Source of the DNA: Clitoria ternatea
Taxonomy: Eukaryota; Streptophyta; Magnoliopsida; Fabales; Fabaceae
Direction of reading: 5' to 3'
Assembly (NCBI GenBank): GCA_037962975.1
Contig: CM075669.1
Span: 191,464,501-191,528,500, forward strand
Length of the DNA: 64,000 bases
A program made the position numbers and the translations under genes. The notes under the pieces are model-generated. The model was given only the letters and a program-made list of their open reading frames with translations, ran no database searches and had not been told where the DNA came from. Shown here piece by piece: positions 1-10,078 of this stretch. Position 1 is the first letter of the stretch. The number at the start of each line of letters is the position of its first letter.

Positions 1-524
1 GTACCTTTCCATCCTTTTTTGGGACAGGGACGATATTTGCTACCCATTAAGGATACTTTGCCACTGCTAAAAATCTGGCATCAAACTGCTTCTTAACTTC
101 TTCTTTGATTTTCAAGAGCATTTCGGGCTTCATTCGGCGCAGTTTTTGCTTTATCGGGGGACAGTCTGGCTTCAGTGGTAATTTATGCTCAACAATGCTA
201 GTATCAAGGTCGGGCATGTCTTGGTAAGACCAAGCAAAGATGTCGCGGAACTCCATTAACAACTTAATCAGTTCTTTTCTCCGCTCCTTACTCAAGGAGG
301 TACCAATCTTGACTTCCTTCTTATCCTCCTCATTCCCCAAATTAATAATCTCAACTATCTCCAAATGAGGCTAAATTTCTCTATCCTCTTGTTCCAATAA
401 CCTTGTTAACTCAAGTGAAGGATCACAAACTTCCTCATATTCCTCGTCAGCATAGTCAACCAGGTGATCAAAGTCATGAAATGGGATTGCAAGCTCATTA
501 TTCTCAAGAGGATCATCTTTAGAT
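1..524 (-). pseudogene. pol: Ogre-A pol exon, N-terminal part up to the start of reverse transcriptase (partial)
   Basis: Start of the exon after the PR-RT intron. It encodes the acidic linker and the conserved gypsy lead-in to RT (HKLPLKPDCPPIKQKLRRM), ending at the window edge before the RT palm. Compared with Ogre-B it has two C-to-T type nonsense codons: CAG to TAG just before the EIVEI stretch (about 371-373) and CAA to TAA after the residues AKYP (about 47-49). Both lie in the same frame, so the reading frame is otherwise kept. The catalytic YVDD region lies outside the window. It is a dead copy as it stands. Confidence 0.85.
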
Positions 525-750
525 CTGCGTTTATTCAGGTTATTATGGTGAATAATACAAAAAATGAATAAGTAAAGGATAAGGGAATCAATGCAAAGAT
601 ATGGAAAGCAAGAGGGATTGGAATTCAATACATATTTATTATGGAAACTGAAAATGATAAAAACATGTGTTTTCCCTTATTACAGAAAAATACCCCAAAG
701 CCTTAGGCATAGCAATGAGGTCAACGAGTCATTAAAGTTATGCCAATTAC
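525..750 (-). other. Putative Ogre intron between protease and RT (Ogre-A)
   Basis: The minus strand reads AAA|GTAATT at the donor (GT at 750-749) and CGCAG|AT at the acceptor (AG at 526-525), with a pyrimidine-rich stretch before the acceptor. Length is 226 bp. The equivalent segment in Ogre-B is 224 bp with the same splice signals, and removing it keeps protease and RT in one frame. Ogre elements are known to carry an intron at this place; use of these exact sites is inferred. Confidence 0.75.
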
Positions 751-1890
751 TTTGATAGAAAATTTAAAGCCGTGGGTAGCCCGATGGCTTCCCAGTTACA
801 AAGATCTCTGTCTAGTGAGCAAGGGATCACAAAGCTTCCATCTTCACAAGGATTATCTTTAATAGCAGCTACTTGATCAGGGGGTGCCAAACCCGTACTT
901 CGGAAGCTCTGGCAGAGGTCACATAGGGGGCTCTAGCAATGCAGGGTTCATGACCTTCTAAATGGGCAATCCTCCTCTCTTTCTTTTCCTCCGCTACCCT
1001 TCTTTTGTCGGCTGCTGAAGGTCGGTATCCCAAACCATACCTGTCTTTATTTTCTGGAAGATACACCAGTTCTATTCTCCCTTTCAAGTCATGCCCCAAG
1101 CCTTTCCCAGGTTGATACCCTCCTTGTAACATCATTTTGGCCATCATCAAGGATGCATTTGGCATATGGGCCTTCATTTCTACATTTCCTTCTCCAACAT
1201 ATGTCGCATTTGCAATTTCCAAAGCTTGAAAGGAAGTTTCAAGTGCCTCTTCTGCAGCTTTGATGTAAAGGGTTGATAGGGGTTTACTGACCAGAAAATC
1301 TTCTTCACCAGAAACGATAATTAGCTTATTATCAATAATAAACTTTAGTTTTTGGTGTAAAGTAGAGGGAACCACACCAGCTGAGTGGATCCAGGGTCGA
1401 CCCAACAGGCAGCTATAGGTAGGCATAATATCCATCACTTGGAAGAGAACTTGGAAAGTGCATGGCCCTACTTGAATTGGAAGCTCAATTTCACCAATCA
1501 CTTCCCTTCTAGTGCCATCGAATGCTCTCACCACCATAGAACTTGGTATCATATAGGTCCCATCAAAAGGGAGCTTGGCCAATGTAGATTTTGGCATGAC
1601 GTTTAACGATGACCCATTATCAATAAGCACCTTCGCCAATATATGATCTCGACACTTAACTGAGATGTGGAGGGCTTTATTATGCCCTATTCCCTCCACA
1701 GGTATCTCGTCATCTGTAAATGATAGGTAATTATCAGCAGCGATGTGCCCCACTATTCCTTGAAATTTGTCGACGGAGATGTCGTGAGTTATATGAGCCT
1801 TATTAAGTACCTTCATCAAAATTTTTCGGTGGGGCTCAATTCAGCAAAAGTGATAAGAGGGAAATCTTTGCGGGGGTATTGTTCAGCCGG
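751..1890 (-). pseudogene. pro: Ogre-A aspartic protease with G-patch region (5'-truncated)
   Basis: Retropepsin-like protease of the gag-pol polyprotein. The active-site run is VLIDNGSSLNVMPKSTLAKL (DNGS in place of the usual D-S/T-G), followed by the second conserved block SCLLGRPWIHSAG. A glycine-rich G-patch-like stretch follows (GGYQPGKGLGHDLKG), then a basic segment. The frame is open from 1819 to the intron donor at 750; upstream it continues to 1890, where the chromovirus LTR begins. The N-terminal part and its link to gag were lost with the deletion at 17346. About 93-95 percent identical by eye to Ogre-B. Confidence 0.88.
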
Positions 1891-2873
1891 TGTAACATCC
1901 CGAATTAAGAATTAATTACCAAGTGAGATTAAGCTATTAAAATAATAATTGCCAAGTGGAAGATTACTTGTTAATTATAATTAACTTAATTAGTTTAACT
2001 TAAGAAATCATGACTGATCAATTGTGATTAATTGTTGGCTGCTTGTGATTGGTGGGTGTCATGAGTGGACTGCTGATTCACGCTTTCCCATCCCACTCTT
2101 CCTTCTGCGTGCATGTACATATGTGTTGCTGGACCACTGTTGTGGGGCATTCCCTTTAGACTTCTTCTCCGCTACCTCTCTTCGCTCTCTCTTCTCTTCT
2201 TCTTTGCCCTTCTTCTTCTCCCCTGTCCTTGTTCTCTATTTTTAGAAACCCACAACGACGGTGCTGCAGAAGATTCAGAGTCTCCTTCGGTTGGTGAAGG
2301 ACGATCATCGAAGCGGAGGAAGAATGGCTTCCTATCCCCGAGCCGATTGCAGAGTACAACTGTGCGAGGGGGACTGAACGAGGCAAACAGAGCATCAGAC
2401 CAACGTCAGAAAATAGAAGAGCTTCTCGAGTCCCTTCAGTAGGTAGGGGGCGCTTGCATGTCAAATGCATGGTTTATGGACGGTATCGGATGAACGTGTT
2501 GCCTTACATGTGTACGAATGTGTTTATGATGACTGCGTACAATACATGATTGTTAATTCTTGGATATCGTATGTGTGATGGTAAAGTCCTGTTAATAGTT
2601 ATACATTATATGCATGTGTTTGGGGATTATTGTGTTGGGTTCTGATAGTCAATTACACATAGACGCGTGTGATGCATGTTCCTATTATTGTTAATACCGA
2701 GAGGATATGCATGTGTAGCTGTTGGTTGATTTCATCTGGGATATTGTAAACATGAACTGTTTGATTGCTGTGTATGCTGGTACGATGGACGAGTGAATGT
2801 AGGAACTATGTTGGATCGGTTATGACTCTAATGGTTACGAGGAATGAGTTGGATAATCGAGGATGCTCGTTGT

Positions 2874-2878
2874 TAAAG
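2874..2878. repeat. Target-site duplication TAAAG, left copy
   Basis: TAAAG directly before the nested LTR; repeated at 6471-6475. LTR2 has a single TAAAG at the same place (about 14024-14028). Confidence 0.93.
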
Positions 2879-3049
2879 TGTAACATCCCTATTTTTAGAA
2901 ACAGTTTTAATCTTGTAATTTTGAAGTATGGAAAGTTTATAAGTAAGAATAAGTGAATAAATACCCTGCAGATGGTATGTGATATCTCAGAAATATCATT
3001 TTTGTGTATAATTATGGAAATTATATAGACCATTAATGGTATTATGCAA

Positions 3050-3640
3050 ATTCCGAGTGAAAAAGGGCTCTGTTCCGAGTGAAAAAGAGAAATTCTGAGT
3101 GAAGGAATGAAATTCCGAGTGAAGGAATGAAATTCCGAGTGAAGGAATGAAATTCTGAGTGAAGGAATGAAATTCCGAGTGTAAGGTTACGTTTTCTGAG
3201 TAAAACATGACCAAGAGGGATACTACCGAGTGAAATCTTGGTGTGGAGAGAAGTGTGTTCAAGAGAACCACTTATGGGTGAAATTTCTGAGTCAAACAAC
3301 CTCGAATGACTCGTTTCTGAGTCAAAACTTGCCAAGTACTTCCTTTTCTGAGTGAAACTCCCCTGAGTGTGAGAATCAGAGAGATGCACGTTCAATTGGA
3401 GAAAAAACTCATTTCTGAGTAACAAAATCCGAGTGGTTCCATTCAAAAAGGAAGATCTGACCGAGTGTTTCAAGAGGACAGTTCCGAGTGAGTGTCCAAT
3501 TAGGTGGAAGTCGAATTTGGAAGGCTTTACCGAGTGGAACCCGAGTGAATGAAGACTCGGATTCAAAACAAATTACCGAGTGGAAGTCTGAGTGAGAGAG
3601 AACTCGGTCTGGACAGATTCTACCGAGTGAGAAACCAAGT
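3050..3640 (+). repeat. CCGAGTGA array (block A) in the solo LTR
   Basis: About 20 copies of CCGAGTGA or CTGAGTGA at irregular spacing. Between about 3090 and 3180 it becomes a regular 20-bp tandem, unit GAAATTCCGAGTGAAGGAAT, about 4.5 copies. Stop-free frames here come from the repeat structure, not from coding. Confidence 0.9.
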
Positions 3641-3680
3641 ACTTGAGTCGGTTTCAGATGAATTCTGAGAGAGTATGCAT

Positions 3681-3820
3681 GACTCGCTCAAGCGAGTCGG
3701 ATTTCGCTTAAGTGAGAAGGACCCCTGATACAAAATCACTCATTTCGCTCAGTTCCTTCCCTTCGCCCAAGCGAGGACAGCAAGACTCGCTCAAGCGAGT
3801 CGGAATTCGCTTGAGCGAGG
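3681..3820. repeat. CG-rich dyads CTCGCTCAAGCGAG in the solo LTR
   Basis: GACTCGCTCAAGCGAGTC at 3681-3698 is an 8-bp inverted repeat with a 2-nt centre. The same 16-bp core recurs at 3785-3800. One-armed or imperfect versions follow each time (TTCGCTTAAGTGAG and TTCGCTTGAGCGAG). Such a dyad could bind a dimeric protein or form a short hairpin; function is unknown. Confidence 0.85.
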
Positions 3821-3921
3821 TGGAATTTTGCCTTGCTGACACAGCGTGAAGGACCCACGCAGTCGGTCCTGTTTCCTTTTCTCTTCACGTGCAGGAACTT
3901 TTCACTCCAAACAAAACACCT

Positions 3922-3945
3922 TTATATATTTTATTATATACTCAT
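3922..3945 (+). promoter_or_regulatory. Candidate TATA region of the solo LTR
   Basis: TTATATATTTTATTATATAC lies downstream of block A and the dyads and upstream of a pyrimidine-rich stretch (4185-4290). Position and composition fit an LTR promoter, but no transcript evidence is available. Confidence 0.4.
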
Positions 3946-4774
3946 TCCAATCAATGCAAGCTGACATGGAAAGGGGTCAAAAGTCTCCATTATTTCTCAC
4001 CTAATCCTCCAATCAATGTCTCCCACTTACTTTCTCATTATTAATCCAATACTACAACTCTTAGAACACACACACACATGAAACTTAGCAAGCAGACAAA
4101 GGAATTAGTCAAAAGGCTCCATTATTCTCACCTACTCCTCCAATCACACAGAAAGCTGTCTCCCACTTGCCTTTTCCCTATTAAACTAACACAACCCTCT
4201 CTTCCTTGTTCTACAAACCTTCAGAACCAACGAAACACTCTCTCCTTCTCCTTCTACAAACAAGTTTCTTCCTCTCTTATTTCCCATTTTCTCACTCAGA
4301 ACTGAAGCAAGGACAGTGAAGGGAACATTTTCTTCTCATCCAAGAACTCCATTAAGGTAAGGGGGGTATATTCTCGAGTATTCTGGGGAAATTCGAGTAA
4401 AAGGAAAGGGTTAAGGAACCTTGTTCCTCACCTTTCCAAGGCAGTTCAGGATTTGTTTGATTAAATGTTTTAATGTTTTATTATTGTTTTATGCATTTTA
4501 TTTGAATATGTATATGATTAAATTGATTGTAATGATTATTATTATGCATGATAATTTAGTGAAAAGATACGATTGTTGTTGGACTGTGAAAATACTAAGA
4601 ATCATGGGTGCCTGTGTGATTTCTAGTGAAGAATCAGAAACAGAAGTAGGAATCTATAATAACAAACTCGGTTTTTAATAATCCGGCCGGTTTTACCTCA
4701 ATAACAAGCTCGGTTTTGCAAAATTCCAATCGGATTGTACCTTACCCGAACGTGTTTCATTCTGATAGAACAAT

Positions 4775-5215
4775 TCCTCACTCGGAAAACATTTTAACTT
4801 CACTCAGAATTTATTTCACTCGGATTCATATTCATTCTACTCAGAAACTCATCTTAGCCTGATTTTATTTGGAATCCTACTCATTCCACTCGGAATCCTA
4901 TTGATTACACTCGGTATCTAACTCATTTTACTCAGAAAATTCATTTTTATTCAGAAACAGACTTATTTTACTTGGAAAACTCATTTTCACTCGGATTCAA
5001 ACTCGTTTTTACTCAGAAAATCTGGTTTCCAACATTTTCACTCGGAATCAGAATCATGTCACTCGGAAAACAGCTTCTCAGTCTAATTTCACTCGGATTT
5101 TTAGCCAGTTCATTTAGAAAACTCTTTTCAGTATGATTCCACTCGGAATCATATTTATTTCACTCGGAATTACCCTTGTTCTACTCGAAAAAACCTTGTT
5201 TTTAATATTTTTCAC
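4775..5215 (-). repeat. TCACTCGG array (block B), reverse complement of block A motif
   Basis: About 15 copies of TCACTCGG or TCACTCAG, often as TTTCACTCGGAAT, spaced 20-50 bp. This is the reverse complement of the block A motif, so the two blocks of one LTR face each other across about 1.1 kb. Confidence 0.88.
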
Positions 5216-5264
5216 TTGGAATTTCGTTTAGAAACTCTTCTTTAATGATTTTTAAATTATTGTG

Positions 5265-5385
5265 ACGTTACAATTATTATTATCGTTCTTATTACTATTA
5301 TTATTATTATTATTCTTATTATCATTATTCTTCTTATTGTTATTATTATTGTTAGTATTATTGTTATTGACATTATTAATGTTTT
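5265..5385 (+). repeat. ATT-rich microsatellite
   Basis: Degenerate run of TTA/ATT triplets with CTT and GTT variants inside the solo LTR. Confidence 0.9.
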
Positions 5386-6470
5386 AATTATGAGTAATTA
5401 AATAAAGAATATATTATTTTACTCTTTATACAAAATATAATTTTAACCAAGATATAACCGATATATTTTCTAGAATAAGAATAAAAATGACTTACAACGT
5501 TTAAATGGATGTTGGAATTCAAGAGCTTGTGAATAATATGATGAGACTGGAAACACAGAAGATACCCAAGGATCAAATGATAAAAAGAATGCATTTCGCA
5601 TCATGAAAATATTTTTGAAGGAGAAAAATTATCTAGAGCATACACCTGGTACGCTGGAGGACACTCACGTTCGATCTCCATGAAGAATCTTGGGAGTACA
5701 ACCGGAACGGAAACCCAATGGCATCAGTGTCGCGCCTGATAGCCGGGTGAGACGATGCAATTCTGGTGTACTTTGACTAAATGACGGAGTGTAACTATGA
5801 TCGTAGGGATCCAAGCCCCAAAAATATATCAATCAATGATGAGAACCGATGAGTTCATTCGTACCTTATGAAAATGAATGGGGGCTTGGGCGGACCCTGA
5901 TCGCTCTAGAAAGAATGAGGAGATAATAAATTGATTTATTGGGCCCACATGCATCATGAGACTTATTTAAGATAAATTATAATAAATTAAACTCATGCAT
6001 TCCATTACAGCATATTTGATTGTTATAGTTATGAATATGTTAAGTGTATGATTTATGTGATATTATCTGTTAACTGGATTATGTCCGCACCAGATTAACC
6101 ATCAGGGTCTTGGGTTATACTCACCCTTACTGTTGATATTTCCAGAGGAATTAGGAAACCAAGAACAGGAGTACGACGAACAGGAATACGCTGAACCAAC
6201 TGAGAATGCCCATTAAAAATAGAATATATGTAGTTAAATATTTATGGATGACTGTATTAATATTTAAGGGTGCCTGCGTGCCCCATTCTGTTAAGAGTAC
6301 AATTATTTATAGTTTGTGAATGACTATGTGATTATCTACTATTTGCTTCCACTGAGATGCCATTATTTTATTTTAAAAAAAATATTCACTTTTTCCAAAA
6401 ACTTGTGACCTCTCAGTTAAATAGGATGAACTTACAGAAGGGTTTGTCTTATCTAACCGAGGGTGTTACA

Positions 6471-6475
6471 TAAAG
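6471..6475. repeat. Target-site duplication TAAAG, right copy
   Basis: Pairs with 2874-2878 around the nested solo LTR. Confidence 0.93.
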
Positions 6476-7369
6476 CACATAGGCTGCATGTACAGGAACG
6501 GGGTGACCCGTGGAAGGTCAGGAACCCCAAAGAAATGATCTCCAGCTACAGACCCTTGGCTAGATCCTGTGAGAGCTCGTAGTAGTCGAGGGAGCTAGAG
6601 TTAAGTCTCGAGACGTCAATGGGAGGCCGGTACCATGCGAGAAGGGCTAATGCACGAGAGGTCAGTAAGGGAACCTGTAACTAAAGATCATTGCCTAAGT
6701 CGGATCCGCAGGCATGCATGTAGATGCAATGTTGATTAGGATAGTACGAGTGGTATGGCTTGGAGGGATACGAATGAATTCCGAATGAGTTGATGCATGC
6801 TTTTGTATAAATGAAAATGAACTTCACGTAATATGTATGTAAGTGTATGTCATTGAAATTATCATAATCTGCATGGCTTAAATTTAAATGGATTGCAACC
6901 TGAGTGAACATGAGTGTGTGTACTGATGCTGATGCCGAGTCACTAACTGTCATTTTATATGTAAAAGCTCACCCCTACTGTGGCTATATTTTATAGTGAA
7001 TGTCTCTCAGAATGATGAATGAAGGAGGAGCTGCATGCCGAGTGAGGTGCTTGTGCACTAGGGGGATATGTGTGTATATGTATATACTGTGTATAAGGTT
7101 TTGTTAAGCCTTGGCCGGCTCGTATTTTGGTCTTTATCTTTCTATGTCAGAATTTGAACTCTCTCGGCTTGAGAGTATGACAATGTGCCTGTAAATATTT
7201 ATATACATTTCTATGCATATCATACTGTACGTTATCCTATGCTGTGTGTAAAGGTCCGAGTGATATATATATATATATATATATGTACGCATTTTTCCGA
7301 GCGTGGGAAGTTGGTATGACTCTAAGTAAAAATGGAGCTAAGTTACTGTTGTGGGGAGCGGGATAGTGA

Positions 7370-7935
7370 CCCTATCCCGAGTGATGATGGGCTCAGATGT
7401 TTCCGAGTGAGTGAGGTCGCATAATCTCGGGTGAGGGTTGACCTGAACACTTTAGAGTGATAACTGTTAGGATTCTCCCGAGTGAGAATAATTAAATATT
7501 TCCGAGTGAGAACCTGCCGAGTGGATGTTTCCCAATAGAGGAATGATATCTAAGGCCCTAAGTGAACTCCATTATAGTAAGCTTATTAGAAGTTAGAAGA
7601 TCCGTGAGTGGGTCTTGACTTAGTAGGATAACTTGAGTGAGAAAGATTATATATGCCGAGTGAAAAACGAGTGAAATACACCCGAGTGGTAAACGACCGT
7701 GAAAGATATTCCGAGTGAGTAGTCCTTATAGAATCCGAGTGGAATGGCTATGGGAATCGTTTCCCGAGTGGTCAACATCTGTGACTCGAGTGAATAAAGT
7801 TAAGGAATGAGAGGTAAACTCCCGAATGAAAATTTATACGTGTAAGGGTTAACCCGAATGATTCGAAAGTAAAGGCTTTTTCTGAGCGGACTTAGACCTT
7901 GAAATCCGAGTGAGGGAAAATCCGAGTGGAGTTGT
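7370..7935 (+). repeat. CCGAGTGA array in chromovirus LTR1
   Basis: About 15-20 CCGAGTGA/CCGAGTGG motifs with irregular spacing, all on the plus strand. Followed by CG-rich dyads at 8041-8054 (CTCGCTCGAGCGAC) and 8061-8075 (GCTCGCCTGAGCGAG). The same array is present in LTR2 at 14915-15477. Confidence 0.88.
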
Positions 7936-8275
7936 TCACCTCAGCGACTAAGTGTTCGCTCCAGCGAGTGTGAGCGTAAGGAAGGTCTCTGTTGGGTTCC
8001 GCTTAAGCTATGCGTGCTTCGCCCAAGCGTGTTAGATTGTCTCGCTCGAGCGACGATGAAGCTCGCCTGAGCGAGTAGGCGTTGTTGGGTTCGCTCACAT
8101 CCTGCATCTCTGTTGTCGCCTTATGGATGGTTGTATTCTTTTCCCTTCCTTCCTTCTTCTCCTCATTCTACCCTCCTTAACTCTCAGCTAATCATTTTGC
8201 CTTGAAGCCCCTCTGATTTTGGAAAATTTTCCTGGTCTCGGTTTATTCTCAAATTGAACTTAGGATGTTACATTT

Positions 8276-8287
8276 TGGTATCAGAGC
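8276..8287 (+). other. Primer binding site, tRNA-iMet type
   Basis: TGGTATCAGAGC three bases after the LTR end. This is the primer site of many plant gypsy and copia elements, complementary to the 3' end of initiator methionine tRNA. Confidence 0.9.
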
Positions 8288-8566
8288 AGACCTAAAAGGT
8301 CCAAGGCCAAGGTATGCTTACCGAGTGTAAGCGGTTGTGTACATTATGACCGAGTGGTCATTATTATTGTGATATTCTGTTGAACATGAACGATGTTGAA
8401 ATATTGATTTGAGGATAGGAGATTATTCCCCTCTTGGTCTGATTAATTATGTGATATATAGGAATGGATAATGTGCTATAGTTATTGAATGTTGGGATGA
8501 GATCCGATCGGTAGTGAGTAACTTTCTATACTTATCCTTGAAGGGGTGTTAATTTTAGGATAAGTA
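8288..8566 (+). other. Chromovirus 5' leader
   Basis: Untranslated leader between primer site and the gag ATG at 8567. No other feature seen; closely repeated in the second copy at 15828-16107. Confidence 0.7.
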
Positions 8567-9583
8567 ATGACGAATCGTCAAAGCATGGAAGCCATAGCCG
8601 CGGCATTCCAACGTTTTGCTGACGTGTTTGAGAGGCAGGGCCAGCCTCGAGCTGAAGATGGCCAAGTGTTGGATCGTTTCCTGAAGAGGAAGCCGACTGA
8701 GTTTCAAAGGGGATTTAATCCCGAGGCAGCATACAAGTGGATTCAAGACTTGGAGAGAGTTTTTGGGGGCCTTCACTGTACTGAGGCCCAGAAAGTTGAG
8801 TGCGCAGTGTACATGCTGCGAGATGAAGCAGAAAATTAGTGGAAAATCACCAGAAACCGACTGACTGACGCGGGCATCCAACTAGTCTGGGAGAATTTTA
8901 GAACGTGCTTTCTGGAAAAATATTTCCCCGACACAGTGAGGAGTCGGAAGGAACTAGAATTTATGGAACTGAAACAGGGTTCCATGTCTGTAGAAGAATA
9001 CGCAGCCAGATTTGAAGAGTTGTGTCTGTTTTATCCGCCCTTCCAACAACCCGGGACTGAGAGTTCTAAATGCCTCAAATTTGAGAACGGACTGCGATCG
9101 GACATTAAAAGAGCTTGCAGATATCAGGAAATTAGAAGCTTCCCAGTGCTGGTGAATAAATGTAGGATTTTCGAAGAAGATGACAAGGCCCATTCGGGCC
9201 AGAGCAGTAAGACAGAACCCTCCTTGAGGCCTCAACAGTCACGCTTCAAGAGATCAGGTAACGTTGGAAGAAGTGGACCCTCTGCTAGATATAAAGGTCG
9301 GGGTAGCCAAGGGGGTCAGACTGGTGGACGTCCAAAATATGGCAAGTGTTTTAAATGTGGTGGCGACCACTTTGCTCAGAATTGTGGTGGTGGAGGAGAT
9401 GTCATATGTTTCCATTGCAATGAGAAGGGGCACATTCGCCCCGACTGTCCTCAATTACGCCAAGCAAACGCCCACGTGCATCTTAGAGGCTTCCGAGGGA
9501 GAGGCCGTGGAAATGGTGGCCAAGGAACGGGGGGCAGAGGTAATGGAGCCAGAGGAAATATGATGTTTGCTCCAAACAAGTGA
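8567..9583 (+). pseudogene. gag: Chromovirus gag (copy 1)
   Basis: Capsid-nucleocapsid protein of a Tekay/Del-type chromovirus. It starts MTNRQSMEAIAAAF; the capsid core includes FNPEAAYKWIQDLERVF and the FLEKYFPDTVRSRKELEF region. Near the C-terminus are two zinc knuckles, CFKCGGDHFAQNC (CX2CX3HX4C, one residue short) and CFHCNEKGHIRPDC (CX2CX4HX4C), followed by a Gly/Arg-rich tail. Stops: TAG at 8837, in a place that is normally a Trp pair, and TGA at 9581, where the second copy has CGA. The frame is continuous across both. The ATG at 8567 is chosen because it is the first ATG after the leader and is conserved in copy 2 (16108). Confidence 0.9.
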
Positions 9584-10078
9584 AAGAGAAATACCGACCA
9601 ACCGGCTGCTGGGAGAGTATACGCCATCAACGCTGAGGAGGCTGTACAAGCGAATGACTTGGTGCAAAGTAAGTGCTTACTTGGTAGATATACACTTAAT
9701 GTAGTTTTTGATTCTTGAGCTACCCATTCTTTTATAGCCGATGAGTGTGTAAAACGTTTAAAGTTGCTGACTGTGTATATGGATCGGACTTTGGAAGTAG
9801 CCAATCCGACTGGTACTAAGGTGTTGACATCGACGATGTGTAAGGACATAACCTTTGTGTTGGACGATCGGAGTTTCACCTACGACTTGGTATGTGTGCC
9901 TCTAAAGGACGTCGACATTGTACTTGGCATAGATTGGCTTTCAGCCAACAAGGTGTTGGTGGACTGTTGAAACCGAAGAGTAATTTTTCCGAGGCAGAGC
10001 AATGAGGACTACATGGTACAAGGTATAGCTCAGTTGTTTATGATGCTTTGTTTAACTGAGGGAGAGAGTAGAACCTGA
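9584..10078 (+). pseudogene. pro: Chromovirus aspartic protease (copy 1)
   Basis: Continues the gag frame. Retropepsin region: the strand VVFDS followed by ATHSFIADECVKRL, where the normal D-S-G/R-A-T-H motif is broken by TGA at 9716-9718 (copy 2 reads CGA). Downstream is the conserved block VPLKDVDIVLGIDWLSANKV. Further stops at 9968 and 10076 (TGA). The polyprotein is inactive as encoded. No frameshift is present, so domain borders can be followed through the stops. Confidence 0.85.

Larger units (their letters stand above)
2879..6470 (+). mobile_element. Nested solo LTR, 3.6 kb, Tekay-like ends
   Basis: Begins TGTAACATCCC and ends GGGTGTTACA, flanked by the perfect 5-bp duplication TAAAG. 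No primer site, no ORF of note and no internal repetition of its ends, so it is best read as a solo LTR left by LTR-LTR recombination rather than a complete small element. It holds two blocks of the 8-mer CCGAGTGA in opposite orientation (3050-3640 and 4775-5215), two perfect CG-rich dyads (3681-3800), a TATA-like stretch near 3922 and an ATT microsatellite. It is the youngest event in the left part, because it sits inside LTR1. Confidence 0.88.
1891..8272 (+). repeat. Chromovirus LTR1 (5' LTR), split by a nested solo LTR
   Basis: Begins TGTAACATCC at 1891 and ends GGATGTTACA at 8272, four bases before the primer site. It matches LTR2 (13040-15812) throughout, except for the 3592-bp insert plus TSD at 2879-6475 and a longer AT run near 7265-7285. 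It contains a pyrimidine-rich stretch (2150-2240), a CCGAGTGA array (7370-7935) and CG-rich dyads near 8040-8075. The two LTRs differ by a few percent by eye. Because they are part of a tandem, they cannot be used to date a single insertion. Confidence 0.9.

Noticed and set aside
2113..2442. 109-codon frame in LTR1 with a hydrophobic start (also 13256-13591 in LTR2)
   Set aside because: Lies in the pyrimidine-rich part of an LTR, and the hydrophobic run follows from CTT/TTC content. Present in both LTRs because they are copies.
3042..3566. 174-codon minus frame in the solo LTR
   Set aside because: Follows the CCGAGTGA tandem; repetitive SLGISFLHSEFHSFT pattern reflects the 20-bp repeat.
2879..6470. 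Complete small non-autonomous element instead of a solo LTR
   Set aside because: The two ends are not repeated inside and there is no PBS or PPT, so only one LTR-like unit is present.
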